Shown here: piece after piece, positions 50,172 to 61,767 of the stretch
How the letters are laid out: every line of letters begins with the position of its first letter
Position numbering within the stretch: the first letter of the stretch is position 1
NCBI GenBank assembly: GCA_933207985.1
Contig: OW240912.1
Span: 76,634,829 to 76,698,828, forward strand
Origin: Pelobates cultripes
Taxonomy: Eukaryota; Chordata; Amphibia; Anura; Pelobatidae
Direction of reading: 5' to 3'
DNA: 64,000 nt
Notes under the pieces: model-generated
Told to the model about the DNA's origin: nothing
Database searches by the model: none
What the model saw: only the letters and a program-made list of their open reading frames with translations
Program-made: the position numbers and the translations under genes

Positions 50172-50894
50172 AACAAGGCTTATTAACATAGACATAGGAT
50201 ACGGCATTCATGTGTGAACTCATACTATGTTTAGGTCCGAGCAGATCTTAACACCTTTCGTTTAGGTAACCTATGTATAACATTAATGTACAACCTACAC
50301 TGGCTGATGACCTGGCGAAGTCACCCACAGACATGGGCAAGATGAGGCGAAGCCACCAACCTACGGGCCTCCATGACCTAGGTATATAGACAAGGACCCA
50401 CTCATGTATTTTACAGACACTAGCAACTACCAAACAGCACGTGATGATAGCACGAACTACCGCGCTAGCGTAGCCAACCACTATTACACAATATATAATT
50501 TAAACTACTCTGATAACACAAATGCTTGGATCAGCCTGTCTCTTATATATACCAATCTGCACATTAATATGCCATAGCTTATTCTTTGACATTTACGTAA
50601 TACGCTCTTATAGCGGCGACTGAGAATCCTGAATTACCTTACTAAACAAAATAAAGAATTAATAAATTCATAGACCACCACAAGACCTAGACACCTAAAC
50701 ACCCTTACTGACAAATATGTCAAACTATACACTGCTCAATGTTGTCACTCATGTTTCAATATATAACAAAAAGTGCTGAGTTTTATTATGCCACGAGACT
50801 GTTTTTATATGATCACGTCTGCTATGGCTATTGTGGCTACACAGACGCTGTTGTACATTATTGCACGACAAAAATAAAGAATAAAAAAAAAAAA
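50172..50894 (+). mobile_element. Poly(A)-tailed retroposed insertion (probable L1 3' UTR)
   Basis: CATTCG at 50166-50171 and 50895-50900 flanks the insert; rejoining the two sides restores the AACCATTCGGCCCA sequence seen in the other LINE copies. The + strand ends AAAAATAAAGAAT then an A-run, so it arose by poly(A)-primed retrotransposition. There is no protein; the 5' truncation left only 3' UTR-like sequence. Confidence 0.75.
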
Positions 50895-51196
50895 CATTCG
50901 GCCCACCTAGTCTGCCCAATTTTCTAAATACTTTCATTAGTCCCTGGCCCTTTCTCAAGTCTAGGATAGCCTTATGCCTATCCCACGCATGCTTAAACTC
51001 TATAACTGTGTTAACCTCTACCACTTCAGCTGGAAGGCTATTCCATGCATCCACTACCCTCTCAGTAAAGTAATACTTCCTGATATTATTTTTAAACCTT
51101 TGTCCCTCTAATTTAAGACTATGTCCTCTTGTTGTGGTAGTTTTTCTTCTTTTAAATATAGTCTTCTCCTTTACTGTGTTGATTCCCTTTATGTAT

Positions 51197-51757
51197 TTAA
51201 AGGGACACTATAGTCACCAAAACAACTTTAACTTAATTAAGCAGTTTTGGTGTATAGATCATGTCCCTGCAGTCTCACTGCTCAATTCTCTGCCATTAAG
51301 GAGTTAACTCACTTTGTTTATGAACCCTAGTCACACCTCCCTGCATGTGACTTGCACAGACTTCCTAAACACTTCCTGTAAAGAGTCATCTAAGGTTTAT
51401 CCTTCCTTTATTGCAAGTTCTGTTTAATTTAGATTTTCTTATCCCCTGCTATGTTAATAGCTTGCTAGACCCTGCAAGAGCCTCCTGTATGTGATTAAAG
51501 TTCAATTTACAGAGAAAGAGATACAATTGTTTAAGGTAAATTACATCTGATTGAAAGTGAAACCAGTTGTTTTTTTTCGTGCAGGCTGTGTCAAAGTCAG
51601 GGGAGGTGTGACAAGAGCTGCATAAACAGAAACAAAGTGATTTAACTCCTAAATGGCAGCGAATTGAGCAGCGAAACCTGAGAAGCATGATCTATTATAT
51701 ACACTATAACTGCTTCATTAAGCTAAAGTTGTTTAGGTGACTATAGTGTTCCTTTAA
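51197..51757. mobile_element. T2-type MITE inside the CR1-like LINE
   Basis: TTAAAGGGACACTATAGTCA at the left and GACTATAGTGTTCCTTTAA at the right, 561 bp, TTAA on both sides. Very similar to the copy at 5649-6188. Confidence 0.88.
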
Positions 51758-51807
51758 ATGTTTCTATCATATCCCCCCCCTCTCGTCTTTCCTCCAAGCT
51801 ATACGTG

Positions 51808-52452
51808 TTAAAGGATCACTAGAGGGTCAGGACCACAAACATGTATTCCTGACCCTATAGTGTTAACACCACCATCTAGCGCCCGTGGCCCCCTCATGCC
51901 TACATAAATATAGTAAAAATCATACTGTCTTCAAGTCTGAAGCTGTAAATCTGCATGCTGTTAGACTCAGAAAAACAAACAGTCTGCTGACATGTGGTAG
52001 CCTGATCCAATCACAGTGCTTCCCCATAGGATTGGCTGAGACTGACAACGAGGCAGATCAGGGGCAGAGCCAGCATGATTCAAACACAGCCTTGGCTAAT
52101 CAGCATCTCCTCATAGAGATGAGCTGAATCAATGAATCTCTATGAGGAAAGTTCAGTGTCTGCATGCAGAGGGAGGAGATACTGAATCACAGGATGCTGT
52201 GCACAGTGCTGCCCTGTGTGATCTGACAACAGATCTGAGTGGATGGAGGCATATTATGCCTCCATCAACTCCGAAGTCCGTCTGGCTCACTCTGAGTGAC
52301 TGCAACTGGAGGTGTTCCTAGCTTTCAATGTAAACACTGTATTTTCTCATAAAATACAGTGTTTACATGAGAAAGGCTGCAGGTAGCTATAGTTCTCACC
52401 TGAACAACCTCATTAAGCTGAAGTTGTTCAGGTGACTATAGTGTCCCTTTAA
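51808..52452. mobile_element. T2-type MITE inside the CR1-like LINE
   Basis: TTAAAGGATCACTAGAGGGT at the left and GACTATAGTGTCCCTTTAA at the right, 645 bp. Only 50 bp separate it from the preceding MITE. Internal TAAAATACAGTGTTTACATG and its complement form an inner hairpin near 52,330-52,370. Confidence 0.86.
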
Positions 52453-53007
52453 GATCCTTTAACATATCCTTGTAAGTTTTATCCTGCAATCCATGAACCT
52501 TGTCTGAACTCTCTCTAAAGTATGAATATCCTTCTGAAGATACGGTCTCCAGTACTGTGTACAATACTCCAGGTGAGGTCTCACCAGTGTTCTGTACAAT
52601 GGCATGAGCACCTCCCTCTTTCTACTGCTAATACCTCTCCCTATACAACCAAGCATTCTGCTAGCATTTCCTGCTGCTCTATTACATTGTCTTCCTACCT
52701 TTAAGTCATCTGAAATAATTACTCCTAAATACCTTTCCTCAGAGGTTAGGACTCTATCAAATATTCTGTACTGTGCCCTTGGGTTTTTACGTCCAAGATA
52801 AATTATCTTTCACTTATCCACATTAAATGTCAGTTGCCACAATTCTGACCATTTTTCTAGTTTACCTAAATCATTTGCCATTTGGCTTATCCTTCTTGGA
52901 ACATCAATCCTGTTACATATCTTAGTATTATCAGCAAAAAGACATACCTTACCATCAAGACCTTCTGCAATATCAATAATACAAATATTAAAGAGAATGG
53001 GTCCAAG

Positions 53008-53911
53008 CAGGGCTGTATTTACCACAAGGCAAACAAGGCATTGGCCTAGGGCGGCACTTTCGGGGGAGGGGGGGGGACCAAAAAATGCCACTCCAAGCTC
53101 CCAGGCACAAGCCTTGTTTGCCTCATGTTAGGGGCTGTCCACCTTAAGGCTCCCCCCAAGGTGTTAAACTACTAATATTCTAGCCAGACGGCAAGGGTGC
53201 GCTGTCCTCCGCTCCTCTTGCTCTCTCACGCACCCTTCTGTGATGCCAGTAGCCGGAATATGATGTCACCCCGGCCCCGGCATCACTAAGTGGTGCGCGA
53301 GGTTGCTGAGCAAGAAGAGCTTGGTTCCCTCGCCACCTCCATTTAGCGCAAGCAGCCCCAACAGAGCCAGCCAGCAGAACCAGCAAGGAATCTGCTCAGC
53401 AACTGTCAGGGAAAGGATCCACTACAGCTCTCCCAAAGGTAGTGAGGCTGGGTGGATTTAAATTTTAAAACAATATTAATAATTGGTGAGTGTATGGCAA
53501 AATGTATGTGTGTGTGTCTGTCTGTCTGTCAGTGTGAGTGTGTATGACTGTGAGTGAGTGTAGCTGTCACTGTGTGTCTTTGAGTGAGTGGAAGTGTGTG
53601 TGTGTGTGTGTGTGTGTCTGTCAGTGAGGATGGGTGTGTCTGTGTCTGTCATTTTATGCGTATCTGAGAGTGTGTCTGTCAGTGAGGGGGTGTGTCAGTG
53701 TGTCCCCAGTGAAAGTGTGTGTTGGTTAAACAGTGTGTGTTAATGATTGTGTATCTGTCAGTGAGTGTATATCAGTGCATGTATCAATAAAGGCCTGTGT
53801 CTGTCAGTCAAAAAAGTGGCCTTGACACAAAAGTGAGGGGGCAAATTTAGATTTTGGTGGTGCCCAAATTTAGTTGTGCCTAGGGCAGCACAAATACAAA
53901 ATACACCACAG
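53008..53911. mobile_element. hAT-type non-autonomous element with 8-bp TSD
   Basis: GGTCCAAG precedes (53000-53007) and follows (53912-53919) the insert, which splits the LINE between GSVLGP and ILFN codons. The left end CAGGGCTGTATTTACC is mirrored imperfectly by the right end (GCCTAGGGCAGCACAAATAC to ACCACAG). The interior has a TG-rich microsatellite (53,505-53,760). No transposase. Confidence 0.75.
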
Positions 53912-54174
53912 GGTCCAAGTACAGATCCCTGAGGTACCCTACTGGTGACAAGTCCAAGCTTTGAATATACTCTATTAACTGCAACCCTTTGTTGCCTGTC
54001 ACTCAGCCACTGCCTTACCCATTCAACAATATTGAAATCCAAACTTAAAGATTGCAGTTTATTGATAAGCCTTCTATGTGGAACAGTGTCAAAAGCCTTA
54101 CTGAAATCTAGGTAAGCAATGTCTACTGCACCACCCTGATCCATAGATTTACACCAAAAGCATTCTGAAAACAC

Positions 54175-55984
54175 TAAGTGCTAAATTGGAATGCAACTTT
54201 GATTTCAAATGGATTGAGAACTAGATGCAGGTCTGTATTTAATACTATTGGCATCATCTCGAGTGAGTTTGCATTTGTTCTCACCCTCTAGTGACAACTA
54301 CAAATACTTTATGGTCCCTTTTTTAGTAGACTCCACAATATTTTGAGTGTGATCTGTCAAAAAGTTTCTCTCAATTATATGTTTAGTATTTTATGAACCC
54401 AGCATAGAATATCTAGATGCGTAATGAGATGTGTATTGTATAGATGTCTGTTAAATGGCGGTTTTACTACATACAGTATATTACTTCTGTACAGTGTGAT
54501 ATCTTATGTATGTTTATTACATCTTATTAATCGCTATTTTAATTTCCATTAGATCAGGGCATAAAATTCCAAGTCTTACGTGGCTTGCCCTTAAAAATTA
54601 CTTGCCACCGTAAGCGAGGAGGGTCTATGGCGCTCTAACCAAGGGTGAATGTCTACTCCGCAAAATTTTCACTCACTGATGGCTAGTGGCAAGTGGAAAT
54701 TGTGATCCCTGCTGTAGATGTGTTTTCTATAGCACCACTACCACACACTTGAGTATGTGGCTGTGGCCGTTACATTGGCATATCATTTCGGAACTTCTTT
54801 TGCTTATCCAGATTTTCTGTCTTGCACTCCTGAATATATGTATTTATTATTATTATTATTACTATTATTATAATTATTATTAATATACACACCAATTCTA
54901 GAAATGCTAAGTTTTCTTGATAATAGTCTGATGGAAAGACTGGAAAAACTGGGCACATATGTCTGCTTAAAATTTGAAAATCAAGCATTCCAAGTGTTCT
55001 GTTATGTGTATGTTTGTGTGTTATGTGCTTGTCTGTGTATGTGTGTGCAGAGACATAAAGAGATGTAGAAATTCAGGCAGTGTACGGTTTCAAACACTGG
55101 TTGAGGGTTTCTGATCAGGATGAGTGGTTTGACCTACAAATAGCAAGGGTGCCCTTGGTTTCACCTAGAGCAAGATTTTTGCCTCTCACATTCATTTTCC
55201 CTTATTGTTTCTTTTGTTTTGAACACATATTTAGATTATGTTTGCCTAAGTGCTAGCAATATCACAGGAAACCAAGATCAAGCTTGAACATTTTGTTTGA
55301 AAAAACAAATATTAAATCAGCCTTGGAGGAAGAGTTATCAAAGGCATGATCCGAAAAGTAGCACACATTTCTAAAAATAGGATAAAAACTATACAAACCA
55401 ATGGAGCTGTTACATTTAATTTGTGACAACTCCACTTTTACAAAGTTGCACCACTTATAAGGTATATCTTCAATCAAGATGTGAGTCTGTATCACTTTGC
55501 CACTTTCTATATCGCTCCTTTCCAGTGGACCCTATACCACATATGTAAATCTAACACACGGTACAAATTTGGTGAACTTTCTCTAATCTTGTACCTTTTT
55601 GGCAATATTTTTATAGATCTCATTTAACAAGAAAATCATTGACATTTTTTTTTTTTTAATATATATTTTTTTACTGAAAAGATTTCAATTAAAGAACAAA
55701 GAAAAACAAACAACAAAGCAACACACATCATAATGACACATACCGGTCTTAGATATTACTGGCGAATGAGTAAACACACATAAATATGCACTATCAAACT
55801 CAAAAGTGTGATCCTAACTTTTGGTACTTCTAATAGGTTAACATATATTCACTATTATATTCACAAGTAATTTCCTTTGCAATATGAGAAGCAGTAACAT
55901 TTGTTTGGCTGCCAAAATATTCTTTCAATGATAAAACAGGTGGCACTGTGGGACTTCCAAGAGATGCAAGGAGTAGGATTGAAG
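54175..55984. other. Intergenic, no element recognised
   Basis: AT-rich DNA with a TAT/ATT microsatellite at 54,840-54,885 and no gene or transposon end that I can support. Confidence 0.6.
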
Positions 55985-56348
55985 GAAAGTACTGGGGGTG
56001 GGGATATGATAGAAACATTTAAGGGAAGAAACACGGTAAAGGAGGACGCTATATTTAAAAAGAAGAAAAACTACCACAACAAGAGCACATAGTCTTAAAT
56101 TAAAGGGGCAAAGGTTTAAAAATAATATCAGGAAGTATTACTTTACTGAGAGGGTAGTAGATGCATGGAATAGTCTTCCAACTGAAGTGGTAGAGGTTAA
56201 CACAGTGAGGAAGTTTAAGCAAGCGTGGGATAGGCATAAGGCTATCCTAACTATAAGTTAAGGCCATGGACTAATGAAAGTATTTAGAAAATTGGGCAGA
56301 CTAGATGGGCCGAATGGTTCTTATCTGCCGTCGCATTCTATGTTTCTT
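55985..56348 (+). mobile_element. 3' end of a CR1-like LINE (sense)
   Basis: The + strand has the C-terminal coding end (GTAGATGCATGGAATAGTCT giving VDAWNSLPTEVV-type sequence) and a 3' UTR with AGATGGGCCGAATGGTTCTT and TCTGCCGTCGCATTCTATGT. It is the same family as 26,836 and 50,138 but in the opposite orientation. Confidence 0.78.
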
Positions 56349-56774
56349 TGTTTCTGTGAGAGTGGAAAGTTCCTGGGAGGTGTTTATTATTTGGGTCTAT
56401 GTCCCGAATGTGGGTAGCAGAGTAAAAAAGGTAAGCAGAGAAAATATAGTCACTGAGTCTCCAGTGTGAGTCAGTTAGCGTGTGGTTGAGGGTACTGGGG
56501 CATGGTCTGACAATGTGGAAGTATCTATAGCAGTTAAAATCAGATGCTTCAAATGACAGAATGTCATAAAGAAATAGTTGATGCTGGAGTTGAGTTGTGT
56601 TAGTGGGAGAAAAATGTATGGTATCATCACGTTCGTCAGAGTAGGTAGCCCTCCAGGAGTCAACTAGTCAACGTGAAGGAAGCAACGATCTCGGAGCTTG
56701 CAAAACCCATCTGTTGATGGGTGATTGCCAATGGAAGAATCCCATTGAGCTAAATTGAAATCTACCATGTACCC

Positions 56775-56840
56775 AGGGCCAGATTAAGAGCCCAGTGGGC
56801 CTGGTGCTGACAATTATGACGGGCCTAATTACAGAATTAT
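56775..56840. repeat. hAT-like terminal fragment
   Basis: CAGGGCCAGATTAAGAGCCC is a typical left end of frog hAT elements, but no matching right end or target duplication was found. The surrounding 56,349-57,240 holds nothing else recognisable. Confidence 0.35.
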
Positions 56841-57249
56841 ATCGACCAAAAACAGTAACACTCCCAAGCGTCATGTATCTGATGGAGATGGTGCGGGAGA
56901 GAAAGAAAACAGCAGCTATAACACTGCTGTTTTGTCTAGCATTGCTTACCAGGTATAAGCACTCTTTTTTTAAAGATCTAAAAGCGACACTACCATATTC
57001 CGATACAAATGCTTCCTTTCTCACCCAACCTACTTTAACTATGATTTCCTATTGGTTATTCACTGGTTATATTGAGCTCACTAGCCCAGCTAATATGACT
57101 AAACAAAATGAACATGCTGTGTATATGCCACCATAATTTTAATCTTGCCTATTAATCTTGTTACCGTGCTAACACGTAATAAGCGAGGTCCTTATAGTTA
57201 CTTATTTTATGCCTGCATCTATTTTCACCTCTGTGACTTCTATTTAGAC

Positions 57250-58795
57250 CAGTGGTAGTCAACCTTTTTCTTCCTACCGCCCACTAATGCATCTTTCTTG
57301 ATGGAAAAATTTCCTTACCGCCCACCAGTTTTCGCGCAAGTGCGGAATATTTGTTAGAAAGGAGGGTGTTTTTTTAAAAAAAATCAATGTACGTACATTT
57401 ATCTTTCTATTTCTACTTTATGCATGTTTATAATGTTTTTAACTTTATAAAGTTTAATGAGAAAACAATAAAGTCAATTGAAATTACCTTTACTAGTGAT
57501 TAATGAGATCCTTGAGGTTGATGCTGCGAGACTAAATATTTGATATCTGGTTCAATTTTTGTAAGGAACAAATGAAGGTCTCCTCTTTCTGTGATATTCA
57601 GATGACTTCTCTGTTTGCTCATAATATGATTTCTCATCTGTGCGTGAGCTCCCCTCCTTTCCCTCCTCAATTCCCCTCCCCACTTTTTTTTCTATTTTTT
57701 TAACCTTCCTTATAGCAATTCCCAGTAGGAAGGCTGAGCTAGGTAGCCCACTTACTGTTACTTACTATAGCCCACTATAACAGACAGGCACACATACATA
57801 CAGACACACACACGCACACAAGACACACATACACAAAGACACATACATACAAACAGACAGGCACACATACATATATACATACAGACACACAGACAGGCAC
57901 ACATACAGACACACACACACACAAGACAAACACATACAGACACACACACACAGACATGCACACATACATACAGACACACACATAAGACATACATACAAAG
58001 ACACATACACACTTACAGACAGACAAGACACACATACATACAAAGACACATACACACACAACACATACATACAAAGACACATACACACACACAACACATA
58101 CATACAAAGACAAGACACACATACATACGCACATATATACAGACAGACACACACAAGACATACATACAAAGACACATACATACATACATACAAACAGACA
58201 CACAAGACATACATACAAAGACACACACACATACATACAAAGACGCACACACAAGACATACATACAAAAACACATACACACAAACAAACACACACCACAT
58301 ATTTTAGTCACCCTCCTGTTTCCTACCTTTTAGGTGCAGGAGGATGACATTCCCTGGGGTCCAGTGGTGGCTCAGGTGGATGGGAGTCAGAGTTCCTACT
58401 CTGACTCCCTTGTCTACCTCCCACGCGGTCTGTTTGTTAGCTGGGAGGAGTGACGTGCACTCACTTCCTCCCAGCTCTGTGATGTAATCACAGGGGGCCT
58501 GGTCGCGCTGTTAAAGCACCCAGCGCTGACCGGGCCCCCTTACAATCCACATCCATCGGGTGGCCCTGACAGCATGGGCCACCCAATGGACCCCTTGGAC
58601 GGTGGCCCCTGACGGTTTGCCGCGCGGGCCGGGCTGCAAGTGGTGATGGTGGTATCCGGTAGCGCGGCTACTGCTGGCTTGTACCTTCCCGCCCGCACAC
58701 TCGCCCAATCTCTCAAAATGAGGAAATTCCTACCGCCCACATGGAATCCTGAAACGCCCACTAGTGGGCGGTAGGGATCAGGTTGATGACCCATG
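57250..58795. mobile_element. hAT element with perfect 8-bp TSD
   Basis: ATTTAGAC occurs at 57242-57249 and 58796-58803. The ends CAGTGGTAGTCAACCTTTTT and (complement) CATGGGTCATCAACCTGATC resemble each other and the Charlie-type CAGTGG-TCAACC hAT end, and CTACCGCCCACTA follows in both arms. The 1,546-bp interior is non-coding and contains a 520-bp CA/ATAC microsatellite. Confidence 0.9.
57780..58302. repeat. Large CA/ATAC microsatellite
   Basis: Interrupted ACAC, ATACATAC, AGACACAC and ACAAAGAC units over about 520 bp inside a hAT element. Three long overlapping minus-strand frames rich in Cys and Val are artefacts of this composition. Confidence 0.96.
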
Positions 58796-58803
58796 ATTTA
58801 GAC

Positions 58804-60705
58804 AAACATGACTAGCCTGTGTATTAATACTTAAAAACTGTGCCACTTTCTCATGCCATTTATACGCTCTACATTGTTATGTATGCTTATGCTGTCGTGG
58901 CATCGTAAACCTCTGTATTATCCTGTGCACAGAAAAAAATTAGGAATTTAAAAAGAAAGTGCAACATAGTCTTTGTGATTTAGCAGAAGCCGAGAAGCGG
59001 GTTTATTCCTTGAGGTATTAAATCTGACATCAGTCTCTTTTTTTTATAGATACACCCATAGGTGTTGCTGGGGAGGTTAAACCCCCGTTGTAGGGCCATT
59101 TAACCCAAGATGTCTACTGTTGGTAATTTTTAATTTTACATTAGAAAGCCGATTCTTAAAACAGCCGCCTATTATAACACAAAGATTAGAATCATAGGGC
59201 CCCAGGTGACTGCTGAGTGCTGGGAAAGATAACTTTTTGCTGCACACCCTTTATCAGTTAGGTAGCATGATGGGATCACATTCATTATTAGGCTTGTTTC
59301 CAGCTATGCTTTAATCGCTATCACAGAGCGCATTCGTAGCATGCTGTTCGTGGTTAGAGAGGAGAGGGCATAACATAAAAATACAGGGATTATATCCCCA
59401 CCTCTCTGTTAGTGTAGGGATCATCACATTTTCATTTGGCCTGTAGCCCCAGATATTACTTGATAACATTTTTAATTTCTAGATTGCAAGTGACCTACGT
59501 ATTAAAACAAGTCCCCGTGATGTTATTATTATGTGGTAATTACCTTTATTTCCCCTTTCTAACTATTATCATGGATCTTGTTCGATTTTATGATGCTGTG
59601 TGAATAGTTACAAATGCATTTTATTGCCACAATGTTAAATATGCTATGTGATTAATGTTTAACTAGAATTTGTTGCTCTGAATGCTTTTCATATACAACA
59701 GGTAGCTTTTTCTAATCTCAATTATGCCCATTATCAAACCACCATGGGTAGTTGTATCCATGAGAAATCATCTTATACCCATTATTATTTTAATATGATG
59801 AAAAATATATATATTTTATTTCAATAAAATAAGAGTAACATTTTTGGAAATAAAAAGAAATTTGCCCTGGAGATCGGTAAATTTTGCAACCAATAATGCA
59901 CATACATCGAATGTACTTTGAATCATTGGAGAGACCTTTGCCGTTTTTTCCTTTTCCTTAAAATATATAGAACAGGAGCTGGATGCATGAAGAAGAAATG
60001 TCTCAATCCACTCAGATACTGGTGCAAAAATATTATCACGTTATTGAGAAGACATGTAATACACCCCAGCTGGGGGGGCACTGTATCCATAAACCCTAAC
60101 GCATTCCGTGTCCTGACAGCACTTCGCCAGAGCCTATGAATGTAATGTTTTTGGAAACATGGTGCGCACAACTAGCAGGTAAAATTAGGTGAAAATGTCA
60201 CTAATGTATAAATTGCTTTTTAGAGATACATGAAAAATACAATTATGCAAGAAGATATTTTAAAGAAATATTGTGGTGTTAAAATGTATTTGAGATTATA
60301 TGGTATGGCAGGGTCTGAAATATTAGCATAGGAGCACAGATGTCATGCATAATAGGTGTGAAATTGTCAAATACCCTGTATTTTAACGGAACTTGTTTGA
60401 ATTTCTCTGAATGCAGCTTCAAAAAATGCTGCCAAAATGTATCATTGATGTATCTTCGTAGGCAAAATGTCCACAAGCAGTAAGTACAGTTACACCAATT
60501 TTCTGTACTATACAGGACATGGCAAGCTTCTATACCGCTACAGTGTACTCGATGTACAGTATGTTTAGAGTCCATCTGCATGAAATGTACACAGAGCCTA
60601 ATGTTAGAGCAAACCTGATATTATAAACCGAGGATTATAGGCTAAATTTCCTTTAACATTTCTGTCCTATGTAAAACAAAGCACCTACATACAAATTGTT
60701 GAGAG
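58804..60705. other. Intergenic, no element recognised
   Basis: About 1.9 kb of low-repeat, AT-rich DNA upstream of the peroxidase gene. Its relative lack of transposons could reflect regulatory constraint, but no specific site can be supported. Confidence 0.45.
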
Positions 60706-60710
60706 GACTG

Positions 60711-61120
60711 ACTTGGGCTGGATCCCAGAATGGAGTCCTGAAAATCCCTGGGTCTAACTTTGAGTATTATATAAAGCTACATTCTCTCTCTGTATTATAT
60801 ATCATTGTTTATTTCTATATTACTACTTGCTTATATTTATTTTATATATTATCTCTGTGGCGCCACCTTTCTCTTTTTCCTTATATATAAACTCCACACC
60901 TGGTGTATTAACCTCAAGCCATGGTATATTATCCCTTCACCCACAGCAATACACTCACACTGTGCTGTATAATTAACTACAAATATGGTGAAATGGCACG
61001 GTCACTGATGATGTAATCAGAGTTTTCTTTTCAATATTACAGGAGATTTGGAACTCTCAATGACATGGTGTCAAACTTAGACCCAGGGATTTCAGGATGC
61101 CACTTGGGGCTCCAATTTTG
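60711..61120. repeat. Inverted-repeat element near the peroxidase promoter
   Basis: The arm 60713-60765 (containing GTCCTGAAAATCCCTGGGTC) is mirrored by 61071-61116 (GACCCAGGGATTTCAGGATG). They flank about 300 bp of AT-rich DNA. The ends do not match a superfamily I know. It lies about 260 bp upstream of the TATA box. Confidence 0.6.
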
Positions 61121-61382
61121 TAAGCCCACCCCCAGCAACACCTCTGTTTGTTTAGTGGAAGAGATTTAGGAAGTACCAAGCATGTTGACCTTAATGTTAA
61201 CTTTAAGTTCCTTAATGGTAGGGCGGCACTAGAAATAATGACATTTAAATTAGGAATAATGCAACTTCATTGTTACCGAAGGTGTAATTAACTTTTGTAG
61301 CTTCCCTAAATTGCTATCTCTCCAGAAAATGACCCAACCTTGTGATTTTTTGTTTCTGTCATAATATCAGCCCTCTTTCTCT

Positions 61383-61429
61383 TATAAAGCCACTCTGAAC
61401 TCAGGGCCTCTAAACCAAGAGGAGACACG
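61383..61429 (+). promoter_or_regulatory. Candidate TATA box and non-coding first exon of the peroxidase gene
   Basis: TATAAA at 61383-61388 lies in CTCTTATAAAGCC. Transcription would start about 30 bp on, near 61,413-61,418, and a short exon would end at 61429 before the strong donor GTGAGT (61430). The next acceptor (CTGTTTCTAAG, ending 61767) abuts the ATG. Splicing places ACACG before ATGG, giving A at -3 and G at +4, a good start context. Inferred without transcript data. Confidence 0.55.
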
Positions 61430-61767
61430 GTGAGTATCACATTGATTGTTTTTTTTTTGCAAAGCTTAAATTAATTTAACATTTAATCTTACCTAGAAAA
61501 TAACAGTTATCCGTTCATGAACAAGTGTCTAATTTTGCAATTTATTATAATTACTACAAATATTGCTAATATTCTCTACAAGTGGCAGACGTTTACTTTT
61601 TGTTTTGTAAGTTATGGCCACTCAAAATCAATTTGCAAATTTAGCCCCAAATAGCCAAGTTGGAGTTATTTTTCCCTTTCAACTATTTGGTCTATATTTT
61701 GCAAGGTGGATGTCAATTTTTATATTTTGAACAGGTTTTTTTTAACTCTTTCCCTTCTGTTTCTAAG

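Larger units (their letters stand above)
50138..54180 (-). mobile_element. Antisense CR1-like LINE broken by four insertions
   Basis: Minus-strand protein pieces in order are: AYLDFSKAFDTVPHRRLINK and SRVPQGSVLGP (53,900-54,174); ILFNICIIDIAEGLDG and LFADNTK (52,880-53,000); RPHLEYCTQYWRPYLQKD (52,530-52,600); and MDAWNSLPAEVVEVNTVIEF plus [13 protein letters not shown] (50,930-51,054). The catalytic FADD is FADN and frames are broken. The 5' half is missing. Later insertions are at 50172-50894, 51197-51757, 51808-52452 and 53008-53911. The 3' edge GAAACATAGAATGTGACGGC matches the copy at 26,836. Confidence 0.88.

Noticed and set aside
57758..58311. Overlapping minus-strand open frames of 84-178 codons rich in Cys, Val, Met and Tyr
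   Set aside because: They arise entirely from a CA/ATAC microsatellite inside a hAT element; all frames lack stops because of the repeat.
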